Below, in pieces: positions 33,225 to 42,890 of a stretch of 64,000 bases of DNA. A program made the position numbers and the translations under genes. How positions within the stretch are numbered: the stretch's first letter is position 1; each line of letters opens with the position of its first letter. Under the pieces are notes generated by a model. The model saw nothing but the letters and a program-made list of their open reading frames with translations. It searched no databases and had not been told where the DNA came from. Source of the DNA: Bacillota bacterium (GTDB lineage Bacteria > Bacillota > Clostridia > Christensenellales > Aristaeellaceae); assembly GCA_023395615.1 (NCBI GenBank), contig JAEWYP010000019.1:62001-126000 (forward strand), read 5' to 3'.

Positions 33225-35105
33225 TTGAAGCTGAAGGACATCAAACAGCCGGATGATATCCGGCAATTGAGTTATGCTGAGTGCGATGCGCTGGCGGAAG
33301 AAATACGGGATACCATTATTCGAACCGTATCCTGCAACGGAGGGCATCTGGCCTCCAATCTGGGTGCGGTTGAGATTACAATGGCGCTGCATCGCGTATT
33401 CCACACGCCGGAAGACAAGTTTGTCTTCGATGTCGGGCACCAATCCTATACGCATAAACTGCTGACGGGGCGAGCTGACCGGTTTTCCACGCTGCGGCAG
33501 TACGGCGGGCTGTCCGGCTTTCCCAAATGCAGTGAAAGCGAACACGACTGTTTCGAGACCGGGCACGCCAGCACCGCAATCTCTGCGGCGCTTGGACTGG
33601 CCCGCGCGCGTGACCTTGCGGGAGACGATCATCATGTTGTTGCGATTGTCGGGGATGGCGCACTGACGGGCGGGATGTGCTACGAGGCCCTGAACGACTG
33701 CGGCAACAGCAAAACGCGGCTGATTATCGTATTAAACGATAATCAGATGTCCATCGCGAAAAATGTAGGCGCACTTAACAATCATTTCGCGCAGTTACGC
33801 GCCAGCGCGAGCTGGAACATTACAAAAAAGAGGGTGAAGTATCACCTGCGCCAGATCCCGGTGATCGGGGTTCCGCTGGAAAAGTTGATTCACTCGCTGA
33901 AAAAATCCCTGAAAGCACTGCTGTTGGACGAAGGATTTTTTACTTCGCTGGGATTTAAATACCTTGGGCCGATAGACGGTCATGATATCCGCGCGATGGA
34001 AAAGATATTCAAACGTGCGTGTGAACTGGACGAGCCTGTGATCATCCATTGTTGCACAAAAAAGGGAAACGGATACCGCAAGGCGGAGAAATGTCCGGAA
34101 CGTTTCCACGGAACGCCTCCATTTTTCATTGAGAGCGGAGAAATCCAAAAACACGGGCCGAGGCTGTATGGCCAGGTTGCGGCGGACGAACTGGTAACCA
34201 TGGCAAAAAAAGATTCACGCATCCTGGCTGTAACGGCCGCGATGCCTTCTGGTACGGCTGCGGATCGTTTTAAAGCAAAGTATCCGGATCGCTTTTTTGA
34301 TGTGGGGATCGCGGAGGAGCATGCCGTAACGATGTGCGCCGGACTGGCCAGAGGCGGGATGCGGCCTTTCTTTTTCGTGTATTCCACGTTCCTGCAGCGC
34401 GGGTACGATCAGGTTCTGCACGACGTATGTATGCAAAACCTGCCGGTGGTATTCCTGCTGGATCGAGCCGGGTTGGGTAACGAGGATGGGCAATCCCATC
34501 AGGGGCTGTTTGATATTGCTTTTTTACGCCCGATCCCCAATATGACGATTTTTGCGCCTGCCGACTCCGGAGAACTGACCGAAATGATCCATGCCGCTCT
34601 GGAACTGAATGCTCCCTGCGCGATTCGCTATCCTAAAAATGCCGTCGCGCCGAATGCCTCTTACCCAACGAGACCGTTTATGACAGGCCGCTGGCGGTCG
34701 TTATTATCCGGCAAAGACGCAGCTGTGTTGACAGTAGGCAGCATGATAAGCCCCGTATTAAACGTGGCGCAGCGTTTGCGGGATGAGGGGCTGGAACTGG
34801 AGGTGGTGAATGCGTCTACGGTGAAGCCGTTGGATGGATTCTGCCTCTCCCGTCTGGCCGAAATGGGCAGGCCGGTTTTTACTGTGGAGGAGCATGTGCT
34901 GGAAGGTGGCTTTGGCAGCTCTGTGCTGGAATATAACGCCTCTCACGGCGGAGCGCTCAGTATCCATCCCATCGGTGTGAAAAATCGGTTTATCCCGCAG
35001 GGAGACCATCGGAGCCTGCTGAAGGAAGTGGAGCTGGACGAGGCAGGATTGCGTCAGCAAATTCTGGATGTGCTGAAACCGGGGGAACAGCAGGATGAGC
35101 GATAA
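33225..35105 (+). CDS. dxs: 1-deoxy-D-xylulose-5-phosphate synthase
   Basis: 626 residues, TTG start at 33225 after GGGAG. Condenses pyruvate and glyceraldehyde 3-phosphate with thiamine diphosphate, the first step of MEP isoprenoid synthesis. Motifs: SNLGAVEITMALHRVF, FDVGHQSYTHKLLTGR, the TPP/Mg site GDGALTGGMCYEALND with LNDNQMSIAKNVG, and the transketolase C-terminal half (DVGIAEEHAVTMCAGLARGG, DRAGLGNEDGQSHQGLFDIA). Overlaps tlyA by 11 bases, starting the dxs-tlyA-nadK-argR-recN series known from many Firmicutes. Confidence 0.95.
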   Translation: MKLKDIKQPDDIRQLSYAECDALAEEIRDTIIRTVSCNGGHLASNLGAVEITMALHRVFHTPEDKFVFDVGHQSYTHKLLTGRADRFSTLRQYGGLSGFPKCSESEHDCFETGHASTAISAALGLARARDLAGDDHHVVAIVGDGALTGGMCYEALNDCGNSKTRLIIVLNDNQMSIAKNVGALNNHFAQLRASASWNITKKRVKYHLRQIPVIGVPLEKLIHSLKKSLKALLLDEGFFTSLGFKYLGPIDGHDIRAMEKIFKRACELDEPVIIHCCTKKGNGYRKAEKCPERFHGTPPFFIESGEIQKHGPRLYGQVAADELVTMAKKDSRILAVTAAMPSGTAADRFKAKYPDRFFDVGIAEEHAVTMCAGLARGGMRPFFFVYSTFLQRGYDQVLHDVCMQNLPVVFLLDRAGLGNEDGQSHQGLFDIAFLRPIPNMTIFAPADSGELTEMIHAALELNAPCAIRYPKNAVAPNASYPTRPFMTGRWRSLLSGKDAAVLTVGSMISPVLNVAQRLRDEGLELEVVNASTVKPLDGFCLSRLAEMGRPVFTVEEHVLEGGFGSSVLEYNASHGGALSIHPIGVKNRFIPQGDHRSLLKEVELDEAGLRQQILDVLKPGEQQDER

Positions 35106-35901
35106 GCAACGCGTGGATACGGCGCTGGTGCAGCGCGGGCTTGTTTCAAGCCGTGAAAAGGCGCAGGCGCTGATTATGAGCGGAAACGTCTACATCCGGG
35201 AAGTGAAGGTGCAGAAACCCTCCGAAACGGTATTGCCGGAGGATGAACTGATCATCCGTGAGCCGGAGCACCCGTATGTCGGGCGCGGGGCATTGAAGCT
35301 GGAAAAGGCGATTCGAGTTTTTCACGTTGATCCGTCGGGGGTTACGGCGCTGGATATCGGTGCGGCGACCGGCGGCTTTTCGGACGTACTTTTACGCAAC
35401 GGAGCAGCGCATGTATTTGCCATAGACGTTGGGTATGGGCAGTTGGATTGGAAAATACGCAGCGATCCGCGTGTGACGGTAATGGAACGCACCAATGCCC
35501 GTTACCTTACGCCTGAACAATTGGGCGGTAGCGTGCCAGACCTGACGGTGATGGATGTTTCGTTTATATCGGTACGGCTGATTCTGCCGGTGGCGGCGGG
35601 TCTGATGAAAAATCAAGGGATATTCTGCATTCTGATTAAGCCGCAATTCGAAGCGGGGCGGGAAAACGTCGGTAAAAAGGGCGTAGTGCGCGACCCGGCT
35701 GTACACGAAACGGTTATTCGGGAAATCCGGGATTTTGCGCCTTCCTTCGGATACAGGATGACGCAGCTGGATTTTTCTCCGATTAAAGGGCCGGAAGGCA
35801 ATATTGAGTATCTGGCCCATCTGGACCCGGCCTGCGAAAGCGTCGTCACAGACGAAAGAATCACCGAGACGGTTGCGCAGGCACACCTGACGTTAAAATG
35901 A
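35095..35901 (+). CDS. tlyA: TlyA family rRNA 2'-O-methyltransferase
   Basis: 268 residues from the ATG at 35095. N-terminal S4 RNA-binding domain (RVDTALVQRGLVSSREKAQA, IMSGNVYI), then an FtsJ-like SAM domain with ALDIGAATGGFSDVLLRNGA, TVMDVSFISVRLILP, and LIKPQFEAGRENVGKKGVV. TlyA methylates cytidines of 16S and 23S rRNA in mycobacteria and affects capreomycin sensitivity; Firmicutes members are often called YqxC. Overlaps dxs. Confidence 0.92.
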   Translation: MSDKQRVDTALVQRGLVSSREKAQALIMSGNVYIREVKVQKPSETVLPEDELIIREPEHPYVGRGALKLEKAIRVFHVDPSGVTALDIGAATGGFSDVLLRNGAAHVFAIDVGYGQLDWKIRSDPRVTVMERTNARYLTPEQLGGSVPDLTVMDVSFISVRLILPVAAGLMKNQGIFCILIKPQFEAGRENVGKKGVVRDPAVHETVIREIRDFAPSFGYRMTQLDFSPIKGPEGNIEYLAHLDPACESVVTDERITETVAQAHLTLK

Positions 35902-36000
35902 ATCGCATTGTATGATTATTCAAACTATGCTAAAATGAAAGCGGATATTGCGTTCGTATATACATCGTGATCATGCTGCAGGGCGAAAGGGGTCGCTGAA

Positions 36001-36840
36001 TTGCAAAATGTTTACCTGATGATGCACCAGAAATTGTCCAACGGCGAAGCGATGGCGGAGCAGGTAGCGGCTGCGCTGAAGGCGCAGGGCCTGACTGTTC
36101 GCCGGGAGCCATGGCACGATCCGTCTGACGGTGATCCCGCCCCGGACGGTGTTGGTGATTTTCCGCTGGAGTGCATCGTTTCCGTCGGCGGAGACGGTAC
36201 GTTGCTTCGGGCGGCGCAAACAGCCATTGCGTATGATGTACCGCTTTTGGGCGTAAACGTGGGACATATCGGTTTTCTGGTGGAAAGTGAACTGGATGGC
36301 CTGCAGGATGCCTGCCGGAGATTAAAGGAGAACGAGTTTTCTCTGGAAACGCGTATGATGCTGGATGTAATCTTGCAGGATGGAAGCGTAGAAAAAGCGC
36401 TGAACGATGTGGTAATCAGCCGTGGAGGATATGCCAGATTGATCGCGCTTCGCGCCTCGGTAGGGCAGGAACTGATTGGCAGATACGTAGCCGACGGGCT
36501 GATAGTCTCCACTCCGACAGGTTCTACAGGGTACTCGCTTTCTGCGGGCGGGCCGATCATCTGTCCGGAAGTGGAATGCATGGTGCTTACGCCAATCTGT
36601 CCGCACTCGCTGCAGCACCGGCCCGTGGTTGCCAACGCTTCACAGACGGTGACGATCGCGCTGGACTGCGCACCGACACAGACAGCGAAGCTGGATGTGG
36701 ATGGCCGGATGGTCGGCACGCTCACCGGGCGGGAACTGGTTACCATTCGCCGTTCCGAAACAGTCGTGAAACTGATTCGTTTCGGGTCGCACAGCTTTTT
36801 TCACCGCATACGTGCCAAACTCACCGAGTGGAGTTGTTGA
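36001..36840 (+). CDS. nadK: NAD kinase
   Basis: 279 residues, TTG start at 36001 after GAAAGGGG. Phosphorylates NAD to NADP. Motifs: SVGGDGTLLRAAQTA, GVNVGHIGFLVESELDG, NDVVISRGG (with the conserved Asn-Asp), DGLIVSTPTGSTGYSLSAGG. The 99-base gap before it contains a TAAAAT -10-like word near 35931 but no clear -35. argR follows after 17 bases. Confidence 0.95.
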   Translation: MQNVYLMMHQKLSNGEAMAEQVAAALKAQGLTVRREPWHDPSDGDPAPDGVGDFPLECIVSVGGDGTLLRAAQTAIAYDVPLLGVNVGHIGFLVESELDGLQDACRRLKENEFSLETRMMLDVILQDGSVEKALNDVVISRGGYARLIALRASVGQELIGRYVADGLIVSTPTGSTGYSLSAGGPIICPEVECMVLTPICPHSLQHRPVVANASQTVTIALDCAPTQTAKLDVDGRMVGTLTGRELVTIRRSETVVKLIRFGSHSFFHRIRAKLTEWSC

Positions 36841-36857
36841 TAAGGGAGGGCTCGCGC

Positions 36858-37307
36858 ATGAAATCGACCCGACAGAACGCGATTCTGGAGATTATTCGTG
36901 ACCGCGATATTGACACTCAGGAAGAACTGGCAGACGAACTGCGAAGAAGAAACTTTTCTGTCACACAGGCTACCGTATCGCGGGATATACGCGAGCTGCG
37001 GCTGATTAAAGTGCTTACCTCTTCCGGGCAGTATAAATACGCTACAGCGGACAAACCCGAAAACGGGTTGAGCGAACGATTCCATCGAATTTTCAGCGAA
37101 TCGGTGCTCGGCATGTCGCATTGTTATAACCAGATTATTATCCGTACCCTGAACGGCAGCGCGAACGCGGCCGCTGAAATGCTGGACAGCCTCCACTGGC
37201 CGGAAATTATGGGTACGCTTGCCGGTGACAATACGATCCTGATGATCGTGCGAAGCGTCGAGGAGGTCGACGTGGTGCTGCACCGGATTGATGAAATGCT
37301 GCGATAA
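36858..37307 (+). CDS. argR: Arginine repressor ArgR/AhrC
   Basis: 149 residues from the ATG at 36858 behind AGGGAGGG. N-terminal winged helix (RQNAILEIIRDRDIDTQEEL, FSVTQATVSRDIRELRLIKV) and the C-terminal arginine-binding/hexamerisation domain (LNGSANAAAEMLDSLHWPEI, GTLAGDNTILMIVR). Controls arginine metabolism. Placed between nadK and recN as in Bacillus. Confidence 0.94.
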   Translation: MKSTRQNAILEIIRDRDIDTQEELADELRRRNFSVTQATVSRDIRELRLIKVLTSSGQYKYATADKPENGLSERFHRIFSESVLGMSHCYNQIIIRTLNGSANAAAEMLDSLHWPEIMGTLAGDNTILMIVRSVEEVDVVLHRIDEMLR

Positions 37308-37337
37308 ACCTTTGAACGCGAAGGACGGCTTGATGTT

Positions 37338-39089
37338 ATGCTGGTATCCATGACGGTGCGCAATGTCGCGCTGATTGAACATCTGGATTTACAGTTTCAC
37401 CGGGGTCTGCACGTGATGACCGGCGAGACCGGCGCGGGCAAATCCATCGTTTTGGATTCGATCAACCTGATTTTAGGGGAACGGGCCGACCGGGGCCTGA
37501 TCCGTACCGGGTGCGAGAAGGCTACGGTAGAAGCGATCTTTGACATATCCGATTCTCCCAAAGTAAGCGAATTGCTGCAGGAACAGGCACTGGAAACAGA
37601 CGGAAACCTGATGCCCGTACTGCGTGAAATCAGTACCGGCGACCGAAATCTGTGCCGGGTTTGTGGCGTGATTGTGCCGTTAACCCTTCTCAAACAGATT
37701 ACCGGGTATCTGGTAGATATTCACGGCCAGCACGAACACCAGAGTCTGCTGGACGAACGGAATCATCTTGGGTTTTTAGACGCGTTCGGAGATGCAGAAC
37801 ATCATAAATTGATAATGGACGTGGAAGAAAAGTACAGGCTGTGGCGTGAAACCAGTGCTGCGTTCAGTGCGTTGCGCAAAGAAAACACAAAAAGAGAGGA
37901 ACGGATGACCGCCATTTCCTCCCATCTGAAGGAGCTTGACGCGGCGCAGCTTGCGATCGGCGAAGAGGCCATGCTGACGCAGCAACGCACCAGAATGGCC
38001 GATTCGGAGAAAATTGCGACGGCACTGAACGGAGCGTACGACAACCTGACCGCCGCCGAAGGAGAACGCCTTGGCGTGGTGGCGCTGCTGAAAGAAGCAT
38101 CGGAAGAAATGAAGCGGATCGAGGAATACGATCCACGTTTTGCTGCGCTTGCGGAGCGAATGACCTCCGCGTTTTATGAAGCGGAGGAAATGGGCATTGA
38201 ACTGCGTGATCTCAGCGAAAACGAGAGCTTCGACCCGGAAAAAAACGACCGCATTCTGGCACGGCTGGATACCTACCGGAAGCTTGAAAAGCGCTACGGG
38301 ATGGAAGCGGACGAATTGGTGGAATATACGGAAAAACTGAAGGATGAAATGAAAACCTTTACTGCCATGGATGATCGTCTGCATGCCGCGGAGACGGCAT
38401 ATAAAACCCGGCTGGCGGAGTACCGGACTGCCTCAAAACGACTGACGGATTCGCGTGAAACGGTTGCGGCGCGCTTTGAAAGCGAGATGGAAAGCCAGCT
38501 CTCTCAATTAGGCATGGGAAGCACTCGCTTCGTTTGTGCGTTTGAACAACCCGCGCCGGAACAAAAACGCATCCCTTCGCCCAACGGGGACGATACCGTT
38601 ACCTTCCATATTGCGCCAAATGTTGGCGAACCGCTGAAGCCCCTGGCTAAAACAGCATCGGGCGGCGAACTGTCACGGATTATGCTTGCAATGAAGGCTG
38701 CGGCAGCAGACCGCGCGCAAATCCCAACAATGATTTTCGACGAGATCGACACGGGGATTAGTGGACATGTGGCGGGCGTCGTGGGCGAAAAAATGGATGA
38801 TATTGCCCGTTACCATCAGGTAATCTGCGTAACGCATCTGGCACAGATCGCATCAATGGCAGATGCCCAATACCGTGTCGAAAAAAGAGTGGAAGGCGAA
38901 CGTACCGTGACCCATGTGAAAGAATTAAACCCGGAAGAACGGGTGGAAGAGATCGCACGTCTGGTCGGTGCTGATCTGCACCATGACGGCAGCGGACGCG
39001 CGCACGCGCAGAGCCTGCTGGCAGCGGCAAACGAACGAAAAATGGGCAACCAAGTGCGGCTTCAAGCATCCGAAAGACCAGTTGTATAA
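37338..39089 (+). CDS. recN: DNA repair protein RecN
   Basis: 583 residues from the ATG at 37338. SMC-like repair ATPase: Walker A TGETGAGKSIVLDSI at the N-terminus, long coiled-coil middle (about 150-350), signature region KTASGGELSRIMLAMKA and Walker B PTMIFDEIDTGISGHVAGVV at the C-terminus, then CVTHLAQIASMAD. RecN acts early in double-strand break repair. Last gene of the dxs-recN series. Confidence 0.95.
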   Translation: MLVSMTVRNVALIEHLDLQFHRGLHVMTGETGAGKSIVLDSINLILGERADRGLIRTGCEKATVEAIFDISDSPKVSELLQEQALETDGNLMPVLREISTGDRNLCRVCGVIVPLTLLKQITGYLVDIHGQHEHQSLLDERNHLGFLDAFGDAEHHKLIMDVEEKYRLWRETSAAFSALRKENTKREERMTAISSHLKELDAAQLAIGEEAMLTQQRTRMADSEKIATALNGAYDNLTAAEGERLGVVALLKEASEEMKRIEEYDPRFAALAERMTSAFYEAEEMGIELRDLSENESFDPEKNDRILARLDTYRKLEKRYGMEADELVEYTEKLKDEMKTFTAMDDRLHAAETAYKTRLAEYRTASKRLTDSRETVAARFESEMESQLSQLGMGSTRFVCAFEQPAPEQKRIPSPNGDDTVTFHIAPNVGEPLKPLAKTASGGELSRIMLAMKAAAADRAQIPTMIFDEIDTGISGHVAGVVGEKMDDIARYHQVICVTHLAQIASMADAQYRVEKRVEGERTVTHVKELNPEERVEEIARLVGADLHHDGSGRAHAQSLLAAANERKMGNQVRLQASERPVV

Positions 39090-39155
39090 AGCGTAACGCG
39101 AGTGAGTTTGTGAATAAAATAGCGAAGAAACGCGTGAAATACTGAGAAAAACCGC

Positions 39156-39182
39156 TTGCATTTCGCGAGTATATGTTATAAT
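39156..39182 (+). promoter_or_regulatory. Promoter of the rnf operon
   Basis: Extended -10 TGT-TATAAT (39174-39182) with TTGCAT (39156-39161) 15 bases upstream, which is short spacing. Start codon of rnfC at 39241. A lone TTGTGAA word at 39106 resembles half of a Rex site, but no second half is found. Confidence 0.6.
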
Positions 39183-39240
39183 TTATGGAGTAGGCCAAAT
39201 CGCCTGCCATAGAGTAGGATAAAGGAAGGAAATATACGAC

Positions 39241-40653
39241 ATGAGTCTGTTTCATGTTTTCCCCGGAGGAATCCATCCCCGCGAAGGAACGAACGGGAAA
39301 GCAATTACCTGCCGCCTGCCGATAGAAGAACTTCCCCAGCCGTCGCGTGTCGCAATTCCGTTACAGCAGCATATTGGCGCACCCTGCAAGAGCCTGGTGC
39401 AAAAAGGTGATCACGTTAAAACCGGAATGAAGATTGGCGAGCCGGTTGGCTTTGTCAGCGCGGCTGTGCATTCCAGCATTTCCGGCACGGTGGTCAATAT
39501 TCAGCCGTGCATTCAGGCAAACGGGACAGAAACGCTCAGTGTAATTATCGATAATGATTTTAAAGACGAGTGGGTGGAGCTTACGCCGGTGGCCGACCCG
39601 GAAAAGCTGGATGGAAAGGCGCTTTCCGATCTGGCGCGTCAGTCCGGGCTGGTTGGTTTGGGCGGCGCTACTTTCCCGCATGCTGTCAAGTACGCTCTGC
39701 CGCCGAATAAAACAGTCGATACGTTAATCTTAAACGGCGCGGAATGCGAACCATACCTCTCTGCCGATCACAGGTTGATGCTTGCAAAAGCCCAAGAAAT
39801 TGTGAGCGGCGCAAAAGTCGTGCAGCGCGCCCTGAAAATTGAAAAAGTCCTGATTGGGATAGAGAACAACAAACCGGACGCGGTTCGCGCAATCACCGAG
39901 GCTTGTGCCGGTGATTCGACGATTAACGTTGTGTCGTTGCCGGTGCATTATCCGCAGGGCGGTGAAAAACAGCTGGTGTATGCGCTCACAGGCCGCGTGG
40001 TTCAATCCGGCGGGCTGCCGTTGGACAGCGGAGTGATCGTAATCAATGTAGGCAGCGCATATGCTCTGCACCGGGCTGTATATGAAGGCCGCCCCGTGGT
40101 GGACCGTGTGGTTACCGTCAGCGGCTGTGTGGAAAAGCCGGCAAACTATCTGGCGCGGATCGGAACGCCGGTAGAATGGTTGCTGGATACCTCCGGCGGG
40201 ATCACAGCTAAAGCGAAGATGCTTCTGTATGGCGGCCCCATGATGGGACAAGCCATTAACCGTGTGGACATCCCAGTAACCAAGGGGTGCTCCGGAATTA
40301 CGGTGTTGGAAACAGCGCCGGCAAAACTTGGCGAAAGCAACTGTATCCGCTGTGGACGCTGCTCTATGGTATGCCCGATGCGCCTTGTGCCTTCAACGCT
40401 GGATAAAGAAATGCGCAAAGGCATGTTTGAAGAGGCAGAACAAGACGGCGTGATGAACTGTATCGAATGCGGCGCGTGTACGTGGAGTTGCCCGGCGAAA
40501 CGGCAACTGACGCAAAGCTGCCGCGCCAGTAAAAAGATCATCACCGAACGTCGCCGCGCTGCTATGGCCAGACAAAAAGCGGAAGATGCGAAGAAAGCCG
40601 CCGAGGCAGCGCGTAAAGCCGCTGAAACAATCAAACCAGAGGGGGATAAATAA
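39241..40653 (+). CDS. rnfC: Ion-translocating ferredoxin:NAD oxidoreductase subunit RnfC
   Basis: 470 residues from the ATG at 39241. Peripheral NADH/FMN subunit: N-terminal biotin-like barrel (QHIGAPCKSLVQKGDHVKTG), flavin region LVGLGGATFPHAVKYALPP with ILNGAECEPYLSADHRLM, and two 4Fe-4S sites near the C-terminus (CIRCGRCSMVCPMRL, CIECGACTWSCPAKR). The last ~35 residues are an Ala/Lys/Glu-rich helix. First gene of the operon; its stop abuts the rnfD start. Confidence 0.95.
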   Translation: MSLFHVFPGGIHPREGTNGKAITCRLPIEELPQPSRVAIPLQQHIGAPCKSLVQKGDHVKTGMKIGEPVGFVSAAVHSSISGTVVNIQPCIQANGTETLSVIIDNDFKDEWVELTPVADPEKLDGKALSDLARQSGLVGLGGATFPHAVKYALPPNKTVDTLILNGAECEPYLSADHRLMLAKAQEIVSGAKVVQRALKIEKVLIGIENNKPDAVRAITEACAGDSTINVVSLPVHYPQGGEKQLVYALTGRVVQSGGLPLDSGVIVINVGSAYALHRAVYEGRPVVDRVVTVSGCVEKPANYLARIGTPVEWLLDTSGGITAKAKMLLYGGPMMGQAINRVDIPVTKGCSGITVLETAPAKLGESNCIRCGRCSMVCPMRLVPSTLDKEMRKGMFEEAEQDGVMNCIECGACTWSCPAKRQLTQSCRASKKIITERRRAAMARQKAEDAKKAAEAARKAAETIKPEGDK

Positions 40654-41649
40654 ATGCAACACAAACTGGTTGTATCCTCCTCGCCGCATCTGCGTAATGA
40701 CAGGGTTTCCACTCAAAAACTGATGCTGGACGTCATTATCGCTCTGTTACCAACCGCTGCCGCAAGCGTGTGGTTCTTTGGGGGTGCGGCGCTGAAGCTG
40801 CTTGTGACCGCCGTGCTTACAGCAGTGATTGCTGAATACGCTTACCAGAAAATCACCGGGCAGAAAGTTACGGTTTCTGATCTGAGCGCGGTAGTTACCG
40901 GAATGCTGCTGGCTTTCAACATGCCTGCAAGCGCTCCGCTGTGGATGGCCGCGGTTGGCTCTGTTATCGCTATTGTACTGGTAAAGCAGATGTTTGGCGG
41001 GATGGGACAAAATTTTATTAACCCGGCGCTGGCGGCCAGAACGATCCTGATGCTGTCCTGGACAACGCTGATGGCGGCAAACGTTCTGCCGCATGCAGGC
41101 CAGTGGGTTGCCGCGGCAGGTGCTGATGCTGTGTCATCTGCGACTCCGTTGGGCGAAAGCCCGGCCGCATACTCGCTCTGGCAGCTTTTCAGCGGTAACA
41201 TCCCCGGAATGATGGGGGAAACCTGCAAGCTGACCCTGTTATTGGGCGGTATTTATCTGTTGGTACGCGGCGTGATTGACTGGCGGATTCCCGCTGCTTT
41301 TATCGGTACGGCGTTCATCCTGTTCTGGATTCAGTATGGAACCCTGTATTCCGTGGAGAGCGGATCGCAAAACGTGCTGTATCAGATGCTGAGCGGCGGG
41401 CTGCTGCTGGGCGCATTCTTTATGGCAACCGACTACGTTACCAGTCCGATCACACCATGGGGCCGGGTGATCATGGGCGCTGGTTGTGCCGCGATCCTGT
41501 TTGTAATTCGCGTATATAACCCGGCATACCCGGAGGGCTGTTCTTTTGCTATCCTGTTCATGAATGTGCTTACGCCCCTGATTGACAAGATGACGGCACC
41601 GAAGCCTTTTGGTTATGTTAAACCCGCCAAATCGGGCAAGGAGGCGTAA
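40654..41649 (+). CDS. rnfD: Rnf complex subunit RnfD
   Basis: 331 residues from the ATG at 40654. Integral membrane subunit with about nine or ten helices. The segment DAVSSATPLGESPA fits the covalent FMN attachment motif (S/T-x-A-T) of RnfD/NqrB; the flavin would sit on its Thr. NPALAARTILMLSW and ATDYVTSPITPWGR are typical. Followed after two bases by rnfE, where rnfG would be expected. Confidence 0.95.
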   Translation: MQHKLVVSSSPHLRNDRVSTQKLMLDVIIALLPTAAASVWFFGGAALKLLVTAVLTAVIAEYAYQKITGQKVTVSDLSAVVTGMLLAFNMPASAPLWMAAVGSVIAIVLVKQMFGGMGQNFINPALAARTILMLSWTTLMAANVLPHAGQWVAAAGADAVSSATPLGESPAAYSLWQLFSGNIPGMMGETCKLTLLLGGIYLLVRGVIDWRIPAAFIGTAFILFWIQYGTLYSVESGSQNVLYQMLSGGLLLGAFFMATDYVTSPITPWGRVIMGAGCAAILFVIRVYNPAYPEGCSFAILFMNVLTPLIDKMTAPKPFGYVKPAKSGKEA

Positions 41650-41651
41650 GT

Positions 41652-42293
41652 ATGAGCGATCAAAAACGCCTTGGAGAAATTTTCCGTAACGGTATTCTGG
41701 ATGAGAACCCGACTTTTCGAATGGTATTGGGCATGTGCCCGACGCTGGCGATTTCCACGGCGGTCAATCAGGGAATTGGTATGGGGCTTGCAACCACGTT
41801 TGTGCTGGTATTCAGCAATCTGGTGATCTCACTTCTGCGCAATATCATCCCCGAAAAAGTACGCATCCCATCATTCGTGGTGGTCATTGCTACGTTCGTA
41901 ACGATCGTGGATTTGCTGATGAAAGCTTTCGTACCGTCGCTAAGCCAGTCGCTGGGTCTGTATATTCCGCTGATTGTAGTAAACTGCATCATCTTTGCCC
42001 GGGCTGAATCCTTTGCGTTCAAGCAGCCGCCGATGGCCTCTCTGGTCGATGGTCTCAGCATGGGGATCGGTTTCACACTATCGCTTACCCTGCTGTCCGC
42101 TGTGCGCGAGGTGCTCGGTAGCGGGACTTTCCTTGGCATGCAAGTGATGCCCGCCAGCTATCATCCTATGGCGATTATCATTCGCCCTCCGGGAGGATTT
42201 ATCGTTTTGGGTCTTCTGATGTTGCTGGTAAACGCTGTGGTTAAGGCGATCCAGAAACATAAAGCGGCAAAAGCGAAGGAGGAAATCGCATGA
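41652..42293 (+). CDS. rnfE: Rnf complex subunit RnfE
   Basis: 213 residues from the ATG at 41652. Six-helix membrane subunit of the RnfA/RnfE (NqrD/E) family: [20 protein letters not shown] at the N-terminus, [12 protein letters not shown], with Cys residues (MCPT, NCII) that in characterised complexes bind a membrane-embedded [2Fe-2S] cluster with RnfA. Overlaps rnfA by four bases. Confidence 0.95.
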   Translation: MSDQKRLGEIFRNGILDENPTFRMVLGMCPTLAISTAVNQGIGMGLATTFVLVFSNLVISLLRNIIPEKVRIPSFVVVIATFVTIVDLLMKAFVPSLSQSLGLYIPLIVVNCIIFARAESFAFKQPPMASLVDGLSMGIGFTLSLTLLSAVREVLGSGTFLGMQVMPASYHPMAIIIRPPGGFIVLGLLMLLVNAVVKAIQKHKAAKAKEEIA

Positions 42294-42877
42294 GCAGCCT
42301 GTTGCTGATTATCGTGGGCGGCGTGCTGGTGAATAACTTCGTCATGTCGCAGTTTTTGGGCATCTGCGCGTTTTTGGGCGTATCTAAAAAGACGGAAACA
42401 GCGCTGGGCATGGGTATGGCTGTTACGTTCGTTATGGCGATTGCGTCTCTTTTCACGTACTTTATCCAGCGCTACCTGCTGATTCCGTTACAACTGGAAT
42501 ATATGCAAACAATTGCGTTTATTCTGGTGATCGCTGTGCTGGTGCAGTCCGTGGAAATCGTACTGAAGAAAACCAGCCGTTCGCTTTATCAGGCGCTTGG
42601 TATTTATCTGCCGCTGATTACCACCAACTGTGCTGTGTTGGGCGTTGCGATCAACAATACTACCGCCATCGAGGGTGGGTATAATCTGATCCAGTCTGTC
42701 GTGAACGGCACGGCGGGAGCGCTTGGTTTTACACTGGCGCTGGTAGCGTTCGCGGCGATCCGGGAACGGCTGGCACTGGGCAATATGCCCAAGTGGATGG
42801 ATGGTTTTCCCGGCGCGCTGATTGGCGCGGGGCTTATGTCTATTGCTTTTCAGGGCTTTTCCGGACTGATTCATTAA
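42290..42877 (+). CDS. rnfA: Rnf complex subunit RnfA
   Basis: 195 residues from the ATG at 42290. Paralogue of RnfE with inverted topology: [20 protein letters not shown] and [20 protein letters not shown] carry the two conserved Cys regions (GIC, TNC). About six membrane helices. Ion-channel-forming pair with RnfE. rnfB follows after 13 bases. Confidence 0.95.
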   Translation: MSSLLLIIVGGVLVNNFVMSQFLGICAFLGVSKKTETALGMGMAVTFVMAIASLFTYFIQRYLLIPLQLEYMQTIAFILVIAVLVQSVEIVLKKTSRSLYQALGIYLPLITTNCAVLGVAINNTTAIEGGYNLIQSVVNGTAGALGFTLALVAFAAIRERLALGNMPKWMDGFPGALIGAGLMSIAFQGFSGLIH

Positions 42878-42890
42878 GGAGGGCGAAGGA

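Noticed and set aside
39104..39125. Possible Rex operator before rnfC (TTGTGAAT)
   Set aside because: Only one half-site is present; the expected symmetric half is missing. No full Rex site was found before hydC or the sensory unit either.
41640..41660. A small or frameshifted rnfG between rnfD and rnfE
   Set aside because: Only two bases separate the genes, and no SGAT-type FMN protein appears in any frame nearby.
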